NCBI GenBank assembly: GCA_018715595.1
Contig: DVLI01000012.1
Location: 1-59,205, forward strand
DNA: 59,205 nucleotides
Direction of reading: 5' to 3'
Origin: Candidatus Caccoplasma merdavium
GTDB lineage: Bacteria; Bacteroidota; Bacteroidia; Bacteroidales; UBA11471
A program made the translations under genes and the position numbers. The notes beneath the pieces were generated by a model. It saw only the letters and a program-made list of their open reading frames with translations. It was not told the DNA's origin and did not search any database. Shown here one piece after another: positions 16,637 through 26,654 of the stretch; the stretch's first letter is position 1, and each line of letters starts with the position of its first letter.

Positions 16637-17986
16637 TTATTTATTTGGGTTCTTTTCGATGTTTTTATGGGTTTTCTCCATCAGGTTTTCTCTCATTTTG
16701 CGCAGACGGGCCAAACGCCTGACGCGGGCCTGCACGACGTATGCCTCGACCGTCTTCGAGGTGAGCAGCAGTAGCAGCATCGGCACGAAAAAGATAATCA
16801 GTACCGTGAGCAACGGCCGCATGGGGTTGTATGGCGTGAGTTGCCCGAAGGGGAGTTCGTCGATGGGCGCGTTCAACTCGACCTCTTCGGGGAGGCGGGA
16901 GGGGCGTACTTTCTGCACGATGACTCCGTCGTGGAGGAGCACGATGCCGGGATTGCCGCGTACAATCGTCTGTATGGTCGAAGCGTCCATCGAATATATG
17001 GGATAATCGGCGCCCGTGTTGTCTTGCCACTCGGCAATTTCTTCGGGGGTGGAAGCGGTGAGGCAATAGAGGTTGTAGTGGTACTCGCGGGTGTAATCGT
17101 AGAGCTCGTCGAGCTTGTCGATGACACCGCTCTCGGCAAAGGCCAGCGACGGCGACATGATGAGGAAGGTGTAGCCGGGGTCGGAGAGTATGGCGTCGGT
17201 GATGTCGTCTTCGCCATCGTAGATGACGAAGTTGGTAATATCTTGCTGTGTCGGCATCTTCTCTTCGATGCGTGCCACAAAATGCCAGGTGGTATCGGTG
17301 GGCAGCTCATCGACGGTAAAGAGTTCTTCGCGGTCGCCGTTGCGATAGAGATAACGTGTCTGGTCGAAGGCTTCGGACGAGATGGCCCGGCTGATGTCGG
17401 TTCCTACTTTGTAGGGACGGAAATCGAATATCGGCTGGTTGTAATAGGCATGCAGCGAAAGCCCCACGGCAAAGAAGAGCACAAAGTAGAGCGTGAGCGA
17501 TTGTATCTCCTTGTGATAGATGCTTTTCACCTTGCGGTTGCCCCACACCAGGAAGATGGATATGAGCAGGAGTACGACGTTCTTGGCAAACGATTGCCAA
17601 TGGGTGAGATAGAGAGCCTCGCCGAAGCAGCCGCAGTCGCTGATGGGGTCGGCCAATGCCAGGTAGAGCGTCAGCGGTGTCATGACAAGCATCGTGAGAA
17701 ACAGCATCACCGATGAGACCCGCCGATAGGAGCCAAAGAGCAGGCTGACGCCCAATATCATCTCATAGACCCCCAGGCATACGGCCAGGAAAAAGGTGAT
17801 GGGCATCATGAAGTCGATGCCGAAAGCCGAGAGATATTCGCGTATCTTCAACGACATGCCGGCCGGGTCGACCGTCTTGACAAACCCCGAGAATGCAAAT
17901 GTCGCACCGGCCACCAAACGGGCCAGGACGACAAGCAATGGCGCGACTTTGCGCCGCCACAGGGGGTATGCCTTTTTACTCTCCAT
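16637..17986 (-). CDS. BT_3928-type membrane protein with DoxX/MauE-like domain
   Basis: The 449-residue protein starts with a four-helix DoxX/MauE-like membrane domain (about residues 15-150) containing the conserved DCGCFGEAL, a possible redox cysteine pair. A further helix near 170-185 leads to a large soluble domain of unknown function, where LSLHAYYNQPIFDFRPYKVG starts. Near 400 a last hydrophobic segment (LLTVLIIFFVPMLLLLLT) precedes a basic tail. Members of this Bacteroidota family sit beside tpiA and DUF1599 genes, as here. A role in envelope redox chemistry is inferred only from the MauE-like motif. Its start overlaps the DUF1599 gene end by 11 nt. Confidence 0.85.
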   Translation of the reverse strand: MESKKAYPLWRRKVAPLLVVLARLVAGATFAFSGFVKTVDPAGMSLKIREYLSAFGIDFMMPITFFLAVCLGVYEMILGVSLLFGSYRRVSSVMLFLTMLVMTPLTLYLALADPISDCGCFGEALYLTHWQSFAKNVVLLLISIFLVWGNRKVKSIYHKEIQSLTLYFVLFFAVGLSLHAYYNQPIFDFRPYKVGTDISRAISSEAFDQTRYLYRNGDREELFTVDELPTDTTWHFVARIEEKMPTQQDITNFVIYDGEDDITDAILSDPGYTFLIMSPSLAFAESGVIDKLDELYDYTREYHYNLYCLTASTPEEIAEWQDNTGADYPIYSMDASTIQTIVRGNPGIVLLHDGVIVQKVRPSRLPEEVELNAPIDELPFGQLTPYNPMRPLLTVLIIFFVPMLLLLLTSKTVEAYVVQARVRRLARLRKMRENLMEKTHKNIEKNPNK

Positions 17987-18518
17987 ACTCGATTTTTATC
18001 AAGCCAAAAAGCGAATAGTTGATCATGTCCATGTAATTGGCATCGATTCCTTCCGATACCTTCGTGACACCTTCATGGTTCTCGATTTGCTTGGTACGGC
18101 ATATTTTCATGAGAATCAAGTCGGTATAGGAAGAAGACCGCATGCCCCTCCAAGCCTCGTCATAGTCGTGATTTTTGGCATACATGAGATTTTTGGTAAC
18201 CGTCATGTATTTGTCATAGAGTTCGAGCGCTTTTTCATTGGTTATGTCGACTTGGTCGGCATAGCCCATTTCGAGTTGTATGAGGGCGATGATGCCGTAA
18301 TTGACAATGCCGATGATTTCGGAACGAATGCCTTCATCTATCATCGACGAACCTTTTTCTTCGATGCTTCGTATGCGTTTGGCTTTGATATATATCTGGT
18401 CGGTCAGAGACGAAGGACGCATGATGCGCCAAGAAGCGCCATAATCTTCGAGTTTGCGGGCGAAGAGGTCCCGGCAGATAGATATGACGTTCTCAAATTG
18501 TGCAACGGTGTCGGACAT
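17976..18518 (-). CDS. DUF1599 protein (nucleotide-modification associated domain)
   Basis: The 180-residue protein contains two similar halves of the DUF1599 type (LFARKLEDYGASWRIMRPSS and the later AKNHDYDEAWRGMRSSSYTD), each followed by a helix rich in acidic residues. The family is conserved in Bacteroidota and has been linked by domain name to modified nucleotides, but no activity is established. The longer open frame to 18776 is antisense to a glycosyltransferase gene, so ATG 18518 is used. It is the first gene of the cluster ending in folE. Confidence 0.85.
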   Translation of the reverse strand: MSDTVAQFENVISICRDLFARKLEDYGASWRIMRPSSLTDQIYIKAKRIRSIEEKGSSMIDEGIRSEIIGIVNYGIIALIQLEMGYADQVDITNEKALELYDKYMTVTKNLMYAKNHDYDEAWRGMRSSSYTDLILMKICRTKQIENHEGVTKVSEGIDANYMDMINYSLFGLIKIEYGE

Positions 18519-18588
18519 AAGCGATTCTTTTTCTCGCGCAAAGGTAAGTATAATAAGTGAAACGGGGAAATCTATGCCGACATTGATT

Positions 18589-19860
18589 TTATCGGTTTTT
18601 GCACTTTTCCATTTCTTCCCGGTATAAGGCGATGTAACGGGCGGCCACCACATCGGGGGCGTAGGTCGTGACGACTTTTTTCCGGGCGGCAAGGGCATAA
18701 GCGGGGTAATCGGCCTCTTGGAGGAGGGCGATGATGCCCCGGGCAAAATCCTCGGCCGACTTGTGTCGGGCGACATATCCGTTGCGGCCGTGGTCTATCA
18801 TCTCGGGTATGCCTCCGGTGTCGAACCCTACGCAGGGGGTACCGCAAGCCATGGCCTCCATGACGGTGTTGGGTAAATTGTCTTCGAGCGAGGGAATAAC
18901 GAAAAGGTCGGCGGCATTGTAAATCTCCGCCATGCGGGCCGCCTCCTCGACATACCCGGTGGAGTAGACCCGAACGGGCAACTTCTCTTCGAGCTCCCGG
19001 GTGCAACGCCCCATCACCACGACGGCCAAAGTCTCTTTCAGATGCGGATTTTTTTTGAGAATGATATGGAGCGACTCTGCCAGGTAGTCAAATCCTTTGC
19101 GTTTGTCCGATACTTTTACCGAACCGAAAAGGAGCAGTTTTTTGTCGAGCGGGAATCCGCACCGCCGGCGTGCCTCGATCTTGTCGGCAGGAGCAAAGAG
19201 CGAAATGTCGATGGGGTTGGGTATGCTCGTTACCGGCATGTCGCGGCAGAGGGCGCTGCTGCGGGCCATCTCGCCCAACCAGCGGCTGCACGAGACCAGG
19301 TGCAAGGTGCGACCGCGATAGGTGCGTTCCTTGCGCCGGAAAGCGCGCCACGACAGGTCGTGCCGGCTTCCCCCGTTCCATAACAGGGGGCAGTTGTGGC
19401 ATTGGGAGCGAAAACGGGAGCACTCCCCCGGATAGTGGCAAATGCCGGTGCAGGGCCAAAGGTCGTGGAGCGTCCACACGACCGGTTTGCCCGAGTCGAG
19501 AATGCGACGTATGTCTCCGAGCGACAGAAAGCCCTGATTGACCCAATGCAGGTGGACGATGTCGGCCTCTTCGAAGGCTTCCGTATGGGTAATGTCGGTT
19601 CCTGCATAGGCGGCATCGACGGCAAATAATTGATGCCGTCTGAGGCGGTTGGCCACCCACACGACGATGCGTTCCCACAAGAAACGCCAACGCATGAGGC
19701 TGCGGTTGCCGACAGCCACCACGCCGGGGGCGGCCGACTCCCTGTCGCGCACGACCATCTGCACATCGATACCCTGCTTGCGAAGGGCTTCCATCAGGCG
19801 TCCGGCAGCGACAGCCGCCCCGCCCGTTCGTTCTGAGGTATTGACTAACAGCACTCTCAT
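18589..19860 (-). CDS. Glycosyltransferase family 4 (GT-B fold)
   Basis: The 423-residue retaining glycosyltransferase has the N-terminal MRVLLVNTSERTGGAAVAAG, the CxxC-bearing central stretch (PGECSRFRSQCHNCPLLW) common in a Bacteroidales GT4 subgroup, and the C-terminal donor-binding E-x7-E region (IPSLEDNLPNTVMEAMACGT). It likely adds a sugar to a surface polysaccharide. The frame continues upstream to 19926, but ATG 19860 matches the family start; TATTTTTG (minus, 19885-19892) is a plausible -7 element. It is divergent from wecC. Confidence 0.9.
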   Translation of the reverse strand: MRVLLVNTSERTGGAAVAAGRLMEALRKQGIDVQMVVRDRESAAPGVVAVGNRSLMRWRFLWERIVVWVANRLRRHQLFAVDAAYAGTDITHTEAFEEADIVHLHWVNQGFLSLGDIRRILDSGKPVVWTLHDLWPCTGICHYPGECSRFRSQCHNCPLLWNGGSRHDLSWRAFRRKERTYRGRTLHLVSCSRWLGEMARSSALCRDMPVTSIPNPIDISLFAPADKIEARRRCGFPLDKKLLLFGSVKVSDKRKGFDYLAESLHIILKKNPHLKETLAVVVMGRCTRELEEKLPVRVYSTGYVEEAARMAEIYNAADLFVIPSLEDNLPNTVMEAMACGTPCVGFDTGGIPEMIDHGRNGYVARHKSAEDFARGIIALLQEADYPAYALAARKKVVTTYAPDVVAARYIALYREEMEKCKNR

Positions 19861-20045
19861 ACTCTTAACCGTTTTTTTATACAGCAAAAATACCTTTTTT
19901 TTGATCATAAAAAGAGGCAAAGTCATATTTTATTTTTAATTTTGCACCGCTTTATGGGAAAGGCACATCCGTGCGTACTCGTTCTTGATAAGGGTAAGGC
20001 GTTCCCAACCCCGCACACTATACAACAGAGTCATTGAATATCAAA

Positions 20046-21248
20046 ATGAAGAAAGTCATTTTTTTAGGATTAGGATATATCGGTTTGCCCACCGCGGCCA
20101 TAGCGGCTCATCACGGCTATGAGGTGGTGGGAGTAGATGTCAACCCGTCGGTTGTCGAGACCGTCAACCAAGGGAAAGTGCATATCGTGGAGCCCGATCT
20201 TGACAAAGTGGTGAAGGAGTCGGTCCTCAACGGTCATTTACGCGCCGTAATCCAACCCGAACCGGCTGATGCTTTTTTCATCGTTGTCCCCACCCCCTTC
20301 AAGCAAAACCACCGGGCCGACATTACCTATGTCGAGGCTGCGACACGCTCGGTCGTGCCCTATTTGCAACCGGGAAACCTCTTCGTCATCGAATCGACCT
20401 CGCCCGTTTTCACCACGGAACGCATGGCCGACTTGATTTATCGCCTGCGTCCCGAGCTGAAAGGGAAAATCTATATCGCCTATTGCCCCGAACGGGTATT
20501 GCCGGGAAACACGCTCTATGAGCTGGTTCACAACGACCGTGTCATTGGCGGCATCAATCCCGAGTCGACCGAGAAAGCCATCGAGTTTTATTCGGCGTTC
20601 GTGCAAGGCACCCTGCATCGCACCAATGCCCGTACGGCCGAAATGTGCAAACTCACCGAGAACTCTTCGCGCGACTCGCAAATCGCCTTTGCCAACGAAC
20701 TCTCGATCATTTGCGACAAGGCCGGCATCAACGTATGGGAACTCATAGAATTGGCCAACAAGCACCCGCGCGTGAATATCCTGCAACCCGGTTGCGGCGT
20801 GGGGGGGCATTGCATAGCGGTAGACCCGTGGTTTATCGTGTCGGATTATCCCGAACAGGCCCAATTCATCAAACGGGCCCGTGAAACCAACGACTACAAA
20901 GCCGACTGGTGTGCCAACAAGGTGCTCGAAACATGCCGCGACTTCGTGGAGGCAAACGGCCGTGAACCCGTCATCGCCTGCATGGGTCTGGCCTTCAAGC
21001 CCGACATCGACGACCTCAGGGAGTCGCCTGCAAAATATATCGCGTCGAGAATTATTACCGAATCACGAGCCGACGTGTTGATTGTGGAACCCAACATATC
21101 ATCGCACCCGAGTTTTAACCTGACCGACCTTAACGAAGCCTATGCCAAAGCCGACATCATCGTCTGGCTCGTGCGCCACACGCCCTTCCTGAGCCTGGCC
21201 AGAGATGCCAAGAAGATAGAGTTGGACTTTTGCGGCATTAGAAAATAA
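20046..21248 (+). CDS. wecC: UDP-N-acetyl-D-mannosamine dehydrogenase
   Basis: This NAD-dependent enzyme oxidises UDP-ManNAc to UDP-ManNAcA. Evidence is the Rossmann motif [10 protein letters not shown] near the N-terminus, the [20 protein letters not shown] block, and the catalytic cysteine in [17 protein letters not shown], all typical of WecC rather than UDP-glucose dehydrogenase. The start is taken at ATG 20046 (400 residues); a TTG four codons upstream is less likely. TAATTTTG at 19937-19944 is a candidate -7 element. The partner gene wecB follows after 32 nt. Confidence 0.93.
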   Translation: MKKVIFLGLGYIGLPTAAIAAHHGYEVVGVDVNPSVVETVNQGKVHIVEPDLDKVVKESVLNGHLRAVIQPEPADAFFIVVPTPFKQNHRADITYVEAATRSVVPYLQPGNLFVIESTSPVFTTERMADLIYRLRPELKGKIYIAYCPERVLPGNTLYELVHNDRVIGGINPESTEKAIEFYSAFVQGTLHRTNARTAEMCKLTENSSRDSQIAFANELSIICDKAGINVWELIELANKHPRVNILQPGCGVGGHCIAVDPWFIVSDYPEQAQFIKRARETNDYKADWCANKVLETCRDFVEANGREPVIACMGLAFKPDIDDLRESPAKYIASRIITESRADVLIVEPNISSHPSFNLTDLNEAYAKADIIVWLVRHTPFLSLARDAKKIELDFCGIRK

Positions 21249-21280
21249 TTTTTCGTCTGCAACAGGATAGAAAGATCACT

Positions 21281-22411
21281 ATGAAGAAAATTCTGCTCGT
21301 ATTCGGAACCCGCCCCGAGGCCATCAAGATGGCACCGCTGGTCAAAGCCTTGCAAAAAGATTCCGAACATTTCGAGACCAAAATATGTGTCACCGCCCAA
21401 CATCGCCAGATGCTCGATCAGGTCTTGGAGGTGTTCGACATCGTTCCCGAGTATGACCTCAACATCATGGCGCCCAACCAGGACCTTTACGACATAACCT
21501 CCCGTGTCCTTGTCGGGCTGCGCGACGTACTCGACGATTTCGCACCCGACATCGTGCTGGTGCACGGCGACACCACCACTTCCATGGCGGCCGCACTGGC
21601 CGCATTCTATCGGCAGATTCCTGTGGGACATGTCGAGGCCGGTCTGCGCACTTACAACATGCTCTCGCCATGGCCCGAGGAGATGAACCGGCAGGTGACC
21701 GACCGCATGTGCACTTACTATTTCGCCCCGACCGAGAAATCTCGCCAAAATCTTTTGCGTGAAAATGTAGACGCCACGAAAATCCATGTCACCGGCAACA
21801 CGGTCATCGATGCCCTGCTGATGGCCGTGGACATCATCGAGAAGAAACCCCAGATCAAAACCGCTATCGAAGACGAGTTGCGAGACAAGGGGTATGCCAT
21901 GGGCAACAGACCCTACATCTTGGTGACGGGACACCGCCGTGAAAACTTCGGTGAGGGGTTCTTGAATATATGCAAGGCCATTCGCCAAATCGCCGAAGAA
22001 CACCCCGAGATGGATATTGTCTATCCGGTACACCTCAATCCGAACGTGCAAAAACCCGTTTATGAATTATTGTCGGGCACACCCAACATCTATCTTGTTA
22101 AACCGCTCGATTACCTGCCCTTTGTCTATGCCATGCAGCATTCGACGCTGCTGTTGACCGACAGCGGCGGCGTGCAGGAAGAGGCCCCTTCCTTGGGGAA
22201 GCCCGTGCTCGTCATGCGGGAAACGACCGAACGTCCCGAGGCTGTCGAGGCCGGAACCGTGAGACTGGTGGGAACCGATGTCGCAGCCATCGTGGGGAAT
22301 GTGCAAGAACTGCTGCACGACCCCGAGGTCTACCGCAAAATGTCGGAGAGTTACAATCCCTATGGCGACGGCCACGCGTGCGAACGGATTGTCGATGCCT
22401 TGCGCAAATAG
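21281..22411 (+). CDS. wecB: UDP-N-acetylglucosamine 2-epimerase (non-hydrolysing)
   Basis: The enzyme converts UDP-GlcNAc to UDP-ManNAc, the substrate of WecC. The 376-residue protein carries [17 protein letters not shown] at the start, [20 protein letters not shown] in the middle, [11 protein letters not shown], and the UDP-binding [20 protein letters not shown]. With wecC it forms a two-gene UDP-ManNAcA module. A short hairpin terminator follows at 22541. Confidence 0.97.
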   Translation: MKKILLVFGTRPEAIKMAPLVKALQKDSEHFETKICVTAQHRQMLDQVLEVFDIVPEYDLNIMAPNQDLYDITSRVLVGLRDVLDDFAPDIVLVHGDTTTSMAAALAAFYRQIPVGHVEAGLRTYNMLSPWPEEMNRQVTDRMCTYYFAPTEKSRQNLLRENVDATKIHVTGNTVIDALLMAVDIIEKKPQIKTAIEDELRDKGYAMGNRPYILVTGHRRENFGEGFLNICKAIRQIAEEHPEMDIVYPVHLNPNVQKPVYELLSGTPNIYLVKPLDYLPFVYAMQHSTLLLTDSGGVQEEAPSLGKPVLVMRETTERPEAVEAGTVRLVGTDVAAIVGNVQELLHDPEVYRKMSESYNPYGDGHACERIVDALRK

Positions 22412-22540
22412 GAAGATGCCCGTGGCCAAACCGGGGGCAGGGATATACCAATCGAAAAAAGGGGCAAACGCCACTTGTCGGTTCAACGTGGAGCAAGCGG
22501 AAAGAAATCGGAGAAATCTCCTGAGAACAGAAACAACGGA

Positions 22541-22563
22541 AAAGGTAGCTTGTGCTACCTTTT
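22541..22563 (+). terminator. Intrinsic terminator after wecB
   Basis: The hairpin AAAGGTAGC / GCTACCTTT followed by T residues lies 130 nt after wecB. It overlaps the stop codon of the convergent LicD gene. Confidence 0.7.
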
Positions 22564-23463
22564 TTCGTGTTGGGCAGCCGACGGATTTCCGCAGGGCCAT
22601 GCGTCGAGACCATCTTTCCGCGCGTCAAACGACAATACGGTAGGGTAATGATTGACACGTTTGTCCTCTTCTTCATCGGTGTAACGATGCAGGGTGGGAT
22701 AATTATATCGCAAGAAGGCTTCGAGGCGAACCGGGGCTTTAAGCGACAGCGGGCCGAAAGGTATCGTCTCGAGGTCGTCTATGTCGTGGCATGAGATGTG
22801 GTCGGTTTTCGTTATGACATGATTGTAATATGCCGTGCGGCGGGAATTGAAACATGTGGAGGCAAACCGCATCATTTTATAAATGGCTTTCTTTGTGAAA
22901 AGCATATCCACAATCTTATTGAGGCAACAAGGTATCACACCTCGGTTTGACGGAGCCGCTATCTGACAGGTACCGCAATGTTTCCACTGCCATATTTCTT
23001 TGCCGATAAGGCAACATTTCAGGAAATTGACCGCTTCGAATTGTATACGCCTGAGCAATTTATTATCGGGTATGCGATCAAAGGGGAATATGTCCACAAA
23101 GATACCCTGGTGCATGGGGAGCGACTTGTAGTTTTCTTCGACAAAAAGCGTGTTGTTTTTCTTCACCTTGGTAAAGTGGTAAGGTGTTCGAGGGTCGGTT
23201 CCCAACCAGGAAAGGAAATAATCCTGGCCTAACTCTCGGGGGGCAATCTGCAAGAAACGTTCATAATCGTCGCGTTTCATGCCGATGTCGATGTCGTCGT
23301 CCCACGGTAGTATCGCCTTGTCGTAAAGCGCACCGATGGCCGTCCCGCCTATGACGAAATAAGGTATGTCATGTTTGGTGCAGACCCGAACGACCTCGGC
23401 CAGTATCTCATACAAGACCTCGTGCAACTTTTCCAATTCCTGAGAAGAATAGTGTTTGGGCAT
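22555..23463 (-). CDS. LicD-family phosphotransferase
   Basis: The 302-residue protein has the LicD nucleotidyltransferase-fold motif YFVIGGTAIGALYDKAILPW followed by DDDIDIGM, the metal-binding aspartates. LicD-family proteins transfer phosphocholine or related phospho-groups onto surface glycans. The cysteines in CCLIGKEIWQWKHCGTCQ are not a motif I can name. The start is at ATG 23463; an upstream extension is antisense or out of context. It is the last gene of a minus-strand block with GT2 and a flippase, convergent with wecCB, so this region is a glycan locus assembled from two strands. Confidence 0.88.
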   Translation of the reverse strand: MPKHYSSQELEKLHEVLYEILAEVVRVCTKHDIPYFVIGGTAIGALYDKAILPWDDDIDIGMKRDDYERFLQIAPRELGQDYFLSWLGTDPRTPYHFTKVKKNNTLFVEENYKSLPMHQGIFVDIFPFDRIPDNKLLRRIQFEAVNFLKCCLIGKEIWQWKHCGTCQIAAPSNRGVIPCCLNKIVDMLFTKKAIYKMMRFASTCFNSRRTAYYNHVITKTDHISCHDIDDLETIPFGPLSLKAPVRLEAFLRYNYPTLHRYTDEEEDKRVNHYPTVLSFDARKDGLDAWPCGNPSAAQHEKR

Positions 23464-23477
23464 AGATAGGATAGGAT

Positions 23478-24503
23478 TTATTTGTGGGTGACCGCTTCCT
23501 CTTCCGACCCTGTGGCATGTTGCGGCGTGGAAGCCAGGAACCGGAAATAATCGCTGCAAGAAATGGGAAAATAGAACCCGCGGAGGTAACCGGCACAGGT
23601 GCGTCGACCCGAAAAGCTGTATATCAGCAACGGATAGTTTTTCATGCAGAAAAATTGCAGCCGGAGGAAATCGAGGCGGGAATGGCTCGTATAGAGGCGT
23701 ATCATGTGCCGGGCCTGTTTGAGAACCGGCTTGTCCGACTCGACCCGGGCGAGGAACACCCCGGCCGCCATGAGACGTTGGTCGATACCCTCCCTTACCT
23801 CTTTATGCAACAGCCAGGTGCGTCGTACCCATCGGAATATGTTTCCCGCCTTCCGGCTGTTGCTGGTGGGCACGATATAGGTGTAGGCCGAAGTATGGCG
23901 GCGATGCCACGAAAGGACTTCGGGGAGGAACACAATGCTGTCGAAGGCGGCTGCGGTGAGGGCCAATATCATGTCGTAACAGCGATAGACGGCAAGGGGT
24001 GCCGGGTCGGGCATGAGGGTCAACAACCGCCGGGAGAAGAGGGTGGAATGACCGGGAAAAATGCCGACAAAAATCATGCGCAGGAGGTTGCAGTTGGGTA
24101 CGCGGTCATCGAATGCCACGGGGGTGTCGCTGTCGTAAAAAGGCCGGGAGAAACTGGCACACATGAGTTTGTCGCCGATGGTCTGCACCTGCCGTTCGAT
24201 TTTGCAGGGCTCCCAAATGTCGTCTTGGTCGGCAATGGCGATGCAATCGCCCGTGGCCTGGGAGAGGGCATCGAAGAAATTTCCATTTACCCCTTTGCGC
24301 GTTTTGTTTTGCCGGGGGTGTATTTGCGGATAGCGGCGGGCATATTCGCACACGATGTCATAGGTGCGGTCGGTCGATGCATCATCTTGTATGATAATCT
24401 CATTCGCGGGATAGGTTTGTGCCATGATGGAGTCGAGTTGTTCGCGTATGAACGACTCCCCGTTACAAGTGCACATGACTATCGACACAGTTTTCTTCTC
24501 CAT
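23478..24503 (-). CDS. Glycosyltransferase family 2 (GT-A fold)
   Basis: The 341-residue inverting glycosyltransferase has the N-terminal SIVMCTCNGESFIREQLDSI, followed by the QDDASTDRT nucleotide-binding loop and the ADQDDIW DxD-containing motif. This is close to the rhamnosyl/ galactosyltransferase-like GT2 group of O-antigen loci, but the sugar cannot be named. It lies between LicD (14 nt) and the flippase (12 nt) on the minus strand, consistent with one operon. Confidence 0.92.
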   Translation of the reverse strand: MEKKTVSIVMCTCNGESFIREQLDSIMAQTYPANEIIIQDDASTDRTYDIVCEYARRYPQIHPRQNKTRKGVNGNFFDALSQATGDCIAIADQDDIWEPCKIERQVQTIGDKLMCASFSRPFYDSDTPVAFDDRVPNCNLLRMIFVGIFPGHSTLFSRRLLTLMPDPAPLAVYRCYDMILALTAAAFDSIVFLPEVLSWHRRHTSAYTYIVPTSNSRKAGNIFRWVRRTWLLHKEVREGIDQRLMAAGVFLARVESDKPVLKQARHMIRLYTSHSRLDFLRLQFFCMKNYPLLIYSFSGRRTCAGYLRGFYFPISCSDYFRFLASTPQHATGSEEEAVTHK

Positions 24504-24515
24504 GGCAGGATGTGA

Positions 24516-25970
24516 TTATGATGGGTTCCGCAAAAAACGCTGCTTTATAAATCCGATGCTCTCCTTCAAAACCTTCGCTCCGCCTGTCCACATCACGGCC
24601 AGATAGAGCAATGCGGCCGTCACCACCTTGGCTCCGAGCAGCAAATAGATGTTGTCGATGCCGCATGTCACATAATGGGCCACGACCATCACGACCCCCG
24701 CGGCAAAGGCAAAAGGGAGAATATCCCGAAGCATGTCGGCGAAGCGCAGGGCAAGCTGCCGGCGGGCAAAGAGATACCACACACCCAGCCACGCGACGTT
24801 GAGCACGACAAACGCGATAATCATGTTTTTGATGCCCAAGGGAGCCGTGGCTATCAGCACGGACATTTGCAGCAGGCACAGCACGATGGTATTCCACATG
24901 TAGATGCGCGATTTCCCGCTACTGATGATAAGGTTTGAAAAGAGTCCCTGCACCGGGACGAATGCACCCCACACGCAAAGCATTTGCATCATGGGTACAC
25001 TGGGAAGCCATTTCTCGGTCACGCACACGACGATGAGTTCCCGGGCAATGAAGGCCAGCCCCAGCATGAGGGGAAAAGACAGGAACGAGGTAAACCGCAG
25101 CATCTTGCGAAAGACGGCCAACTGACGGGTCTTGTCGTCGGAGACTTGCGCAAGGACGGGTTGCGCCACACCGGTAATCATGCCGTTGATGGTGTTGTAA
25201 CCCATCATGTTCCACTTGGCCGCCTGGGTGTAATATCCTACCTGTTGCACCGAAAAGAGCCGGCCCAACAGCACCGAGAAAAGATTGTTGTTGATGTGAA
25301 GGAATATGTTGGTGGCCAATACGCGGCTGCTGAAACCGAACATCTCCCTGATGGGGGTGAAGTCGATGTGGAACGAGGGTCGCCACGGCGTGAGCCACCA
25401 GTAACAACCCGACGACACCACGATGTAGGTAATGCTCTGCAATGCTATGCCCCAATAGGCCATGCCCTGCCATGCCGCCGTGACCCCCACGGTGCCCGAG
25501 ACCACCAAAGCCGATAGTTGTGCCACGGTTTTTTTCTTGACCATGAGGTTGCGAAACATATAGGCACAGTGGGCCGTCGTCGTACTCGACAGGATAAAGC
25601 CGAGAAAAAGGAACCGCGACAACGGCACCAATTCGGGCTCGTTGTAAAAGCGGGCGATGTACGGAGCCAGGAAAAAGAGCAGTATGTAGACCGTCACCGA
25701 TACCGACAGGCTGAACCAGAATACGGCATTGTAATCGTTTGCCGTGACACTCTTCTTGTTGGCAATCGCCGAGATGAAACCGCTCTCTTGCAACGAACTG
25801 GCAATGAGCGTGAAGATGGTAAGCATTCCCACCATACCGTAGTCGGCCGGGCTGAGCAGGCGGGCCAGGAATATGCCGAAAAGCAGATTCAACAACTGCT
25901 GCATGCCGTTGCTGAACCCACCCCAGAACAGGCCTTTTGCGGTTTTCTCTTTGAGTGAGGTTTCTTCCAT
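24516..25970 (-). CDS. Polysaccharide flippase (Wzx/MOP superfamily)
   Basis: The 484-residue integral membrane protein has 12-14 hydrophobic segments and begins with the family block KTAKGLFWGGFSNGMQQLLN, followed by FGIFLARLLSPADYGMVGML. Such proteins flip undecaprenyl-linked glycan units across the inner membrane. ATG 25970 is preferred over 26024 because the family begins just before this conserved block. It heads the flippase-GT2-LicD operon. Confidence 0.93.
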   Translation of the reverse strand: MEETSLKEKTAKGLFWGGFSNGMQQLLNLLFGIFLARLLSPADYGMVGMLTIFTLIASSLQESGFISAIANKKSVTANDYNAVFWFSLSVSVTVYILLFFLAPYIARFYNEPELVPLSRFLFLGFILSSTTTAHCAYMFRNLMVKKKTVAQLSALVVSGTVGVTAAWQGMAYWGIALQSITYIVVSSGCYWWLTPWRPSFHIDFTPIREMFGFSSRVLATNIFLHINNNLFSVLLGRLFSVQQVGYYTQAAKWNMMGYNTINGMITGVAQPVLAQVSDDKTRQLAVFRKMLRFTSFLSFPLMLGLAFIARELIVVCVTEKWLPSVPMMQMLCVWGAFVPVQGLFSNLIISSGKSRIYMWNTIVLCLLQMSVLIATAPLGIKNMIIAFVVLNVAWLGVWYLFARRQLALRFADMLRDILPFAFAAGVVMVVAHYVTCGIDNIYLLLGAKVVTAALLYLAVMWTGGAKVLKESIGFIKQRFLRNPS

Positions 25971-26115
25971 GTTTTTCCCACCGCGGACATCGGAACGCTG
26001 TGCTTGCACAAGCCTCCGCGACACCCGCTCGTTACGGAGTTCAAAGATACGGCTATTTGCCTACAATTCAAAACCCGGGCAAAGATTTTCTGCCTCTCAT
26101 GGCCGAAGCCTCGGA

Positions 26116-26628
26116 CTATTCGTCGGAAAGCGGTGCTTCGGCGGTTCGCTGGTAGGCCAGCCGTTCGGTCCCGTTGGCGACATGCACGATGCCGCAATAG
26201 ACAAACCCGTATTTTCCAAGAATATGTTGCAGGATTTTGTTGTCGGCATGAGTGTCGGCTCTGAGATTGTCGCATCGGGATATGACCCAGGAGAAACAGG
26301 CATCGGCGACACCCCGGCAAGAGCCGTCGGCGGCCAGTCGGTGTATGGTGGCGTAGGGGCGGTCGTTGAGCCAGGAACCCGCATACATCTTCTGATAGTT
26401 GGGGTCTTCGCCCGACACCAAGGCAAAGGTGCCGACCACCCGTCCCGCAGGGTCGACGACGCAATAGCAGTTGCCCTCTGCCATATCCTTCCGCAAAGAG
26501 CTCTCCGATGGATACCCTTCGCGCCACTGCGTGGGATTTCCCGTGTCCCTCATATACGCACGGGCCCGGTCGAATATCCGCAACAAGACATCGACATCTT
26601 TTTCTTCGGCTTTCCTTATCTGCAACAT
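26116..26628 (-). CDS. GNAT-family N-acetyltransferase
   Basis: This is a 170-residue acyl-CoA-dependent transferase. The GNAT order is visible: MLQIRKAEEKDVDVLLRIFD at the start, the central VVGTFALVSGEDPNY strand, IHRLAADGSCRGVADACFSW (acetyl-CoA loop; a degenerate R/Q-xx-G-x-G/A), and ADTHADNKILQHILGKYGFV. The acceptor is unknown. A TAnnTTTG element (TACTTTTG, minus 26647-26654) sits over the more upstream ATG 26649, so start 26628 is chosen. It is separate from the flippase operon by 145 nt on the same strand. Confidence 0.88.
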   Translation of the reverse strand: MLQIRKAEEKDVDVLLRIFDRARAYMRDTGNPTQWREGYPSESSLRKDMAEGNCYCVVDPAGRVVGTFALVSGEDPNYQKMYAGSWLNDRPYATIHRLAADGSCRGVADACFSWVISRCDNLRADTHADNKILQHILGKYGFVYCGIVHVANGTERLAYQRTAEAPLSDE

Positions 26629-26654
26629 CTTCGTTTCGTGTTTCTGCAAAAGTA

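Noticed and set aside
20034..20045. TTG start for wecC and TTG 57606 for mnmE
   Set aside because: ATG codons shortly downstream match family N-termini; the extra residues are not conserved-looking.
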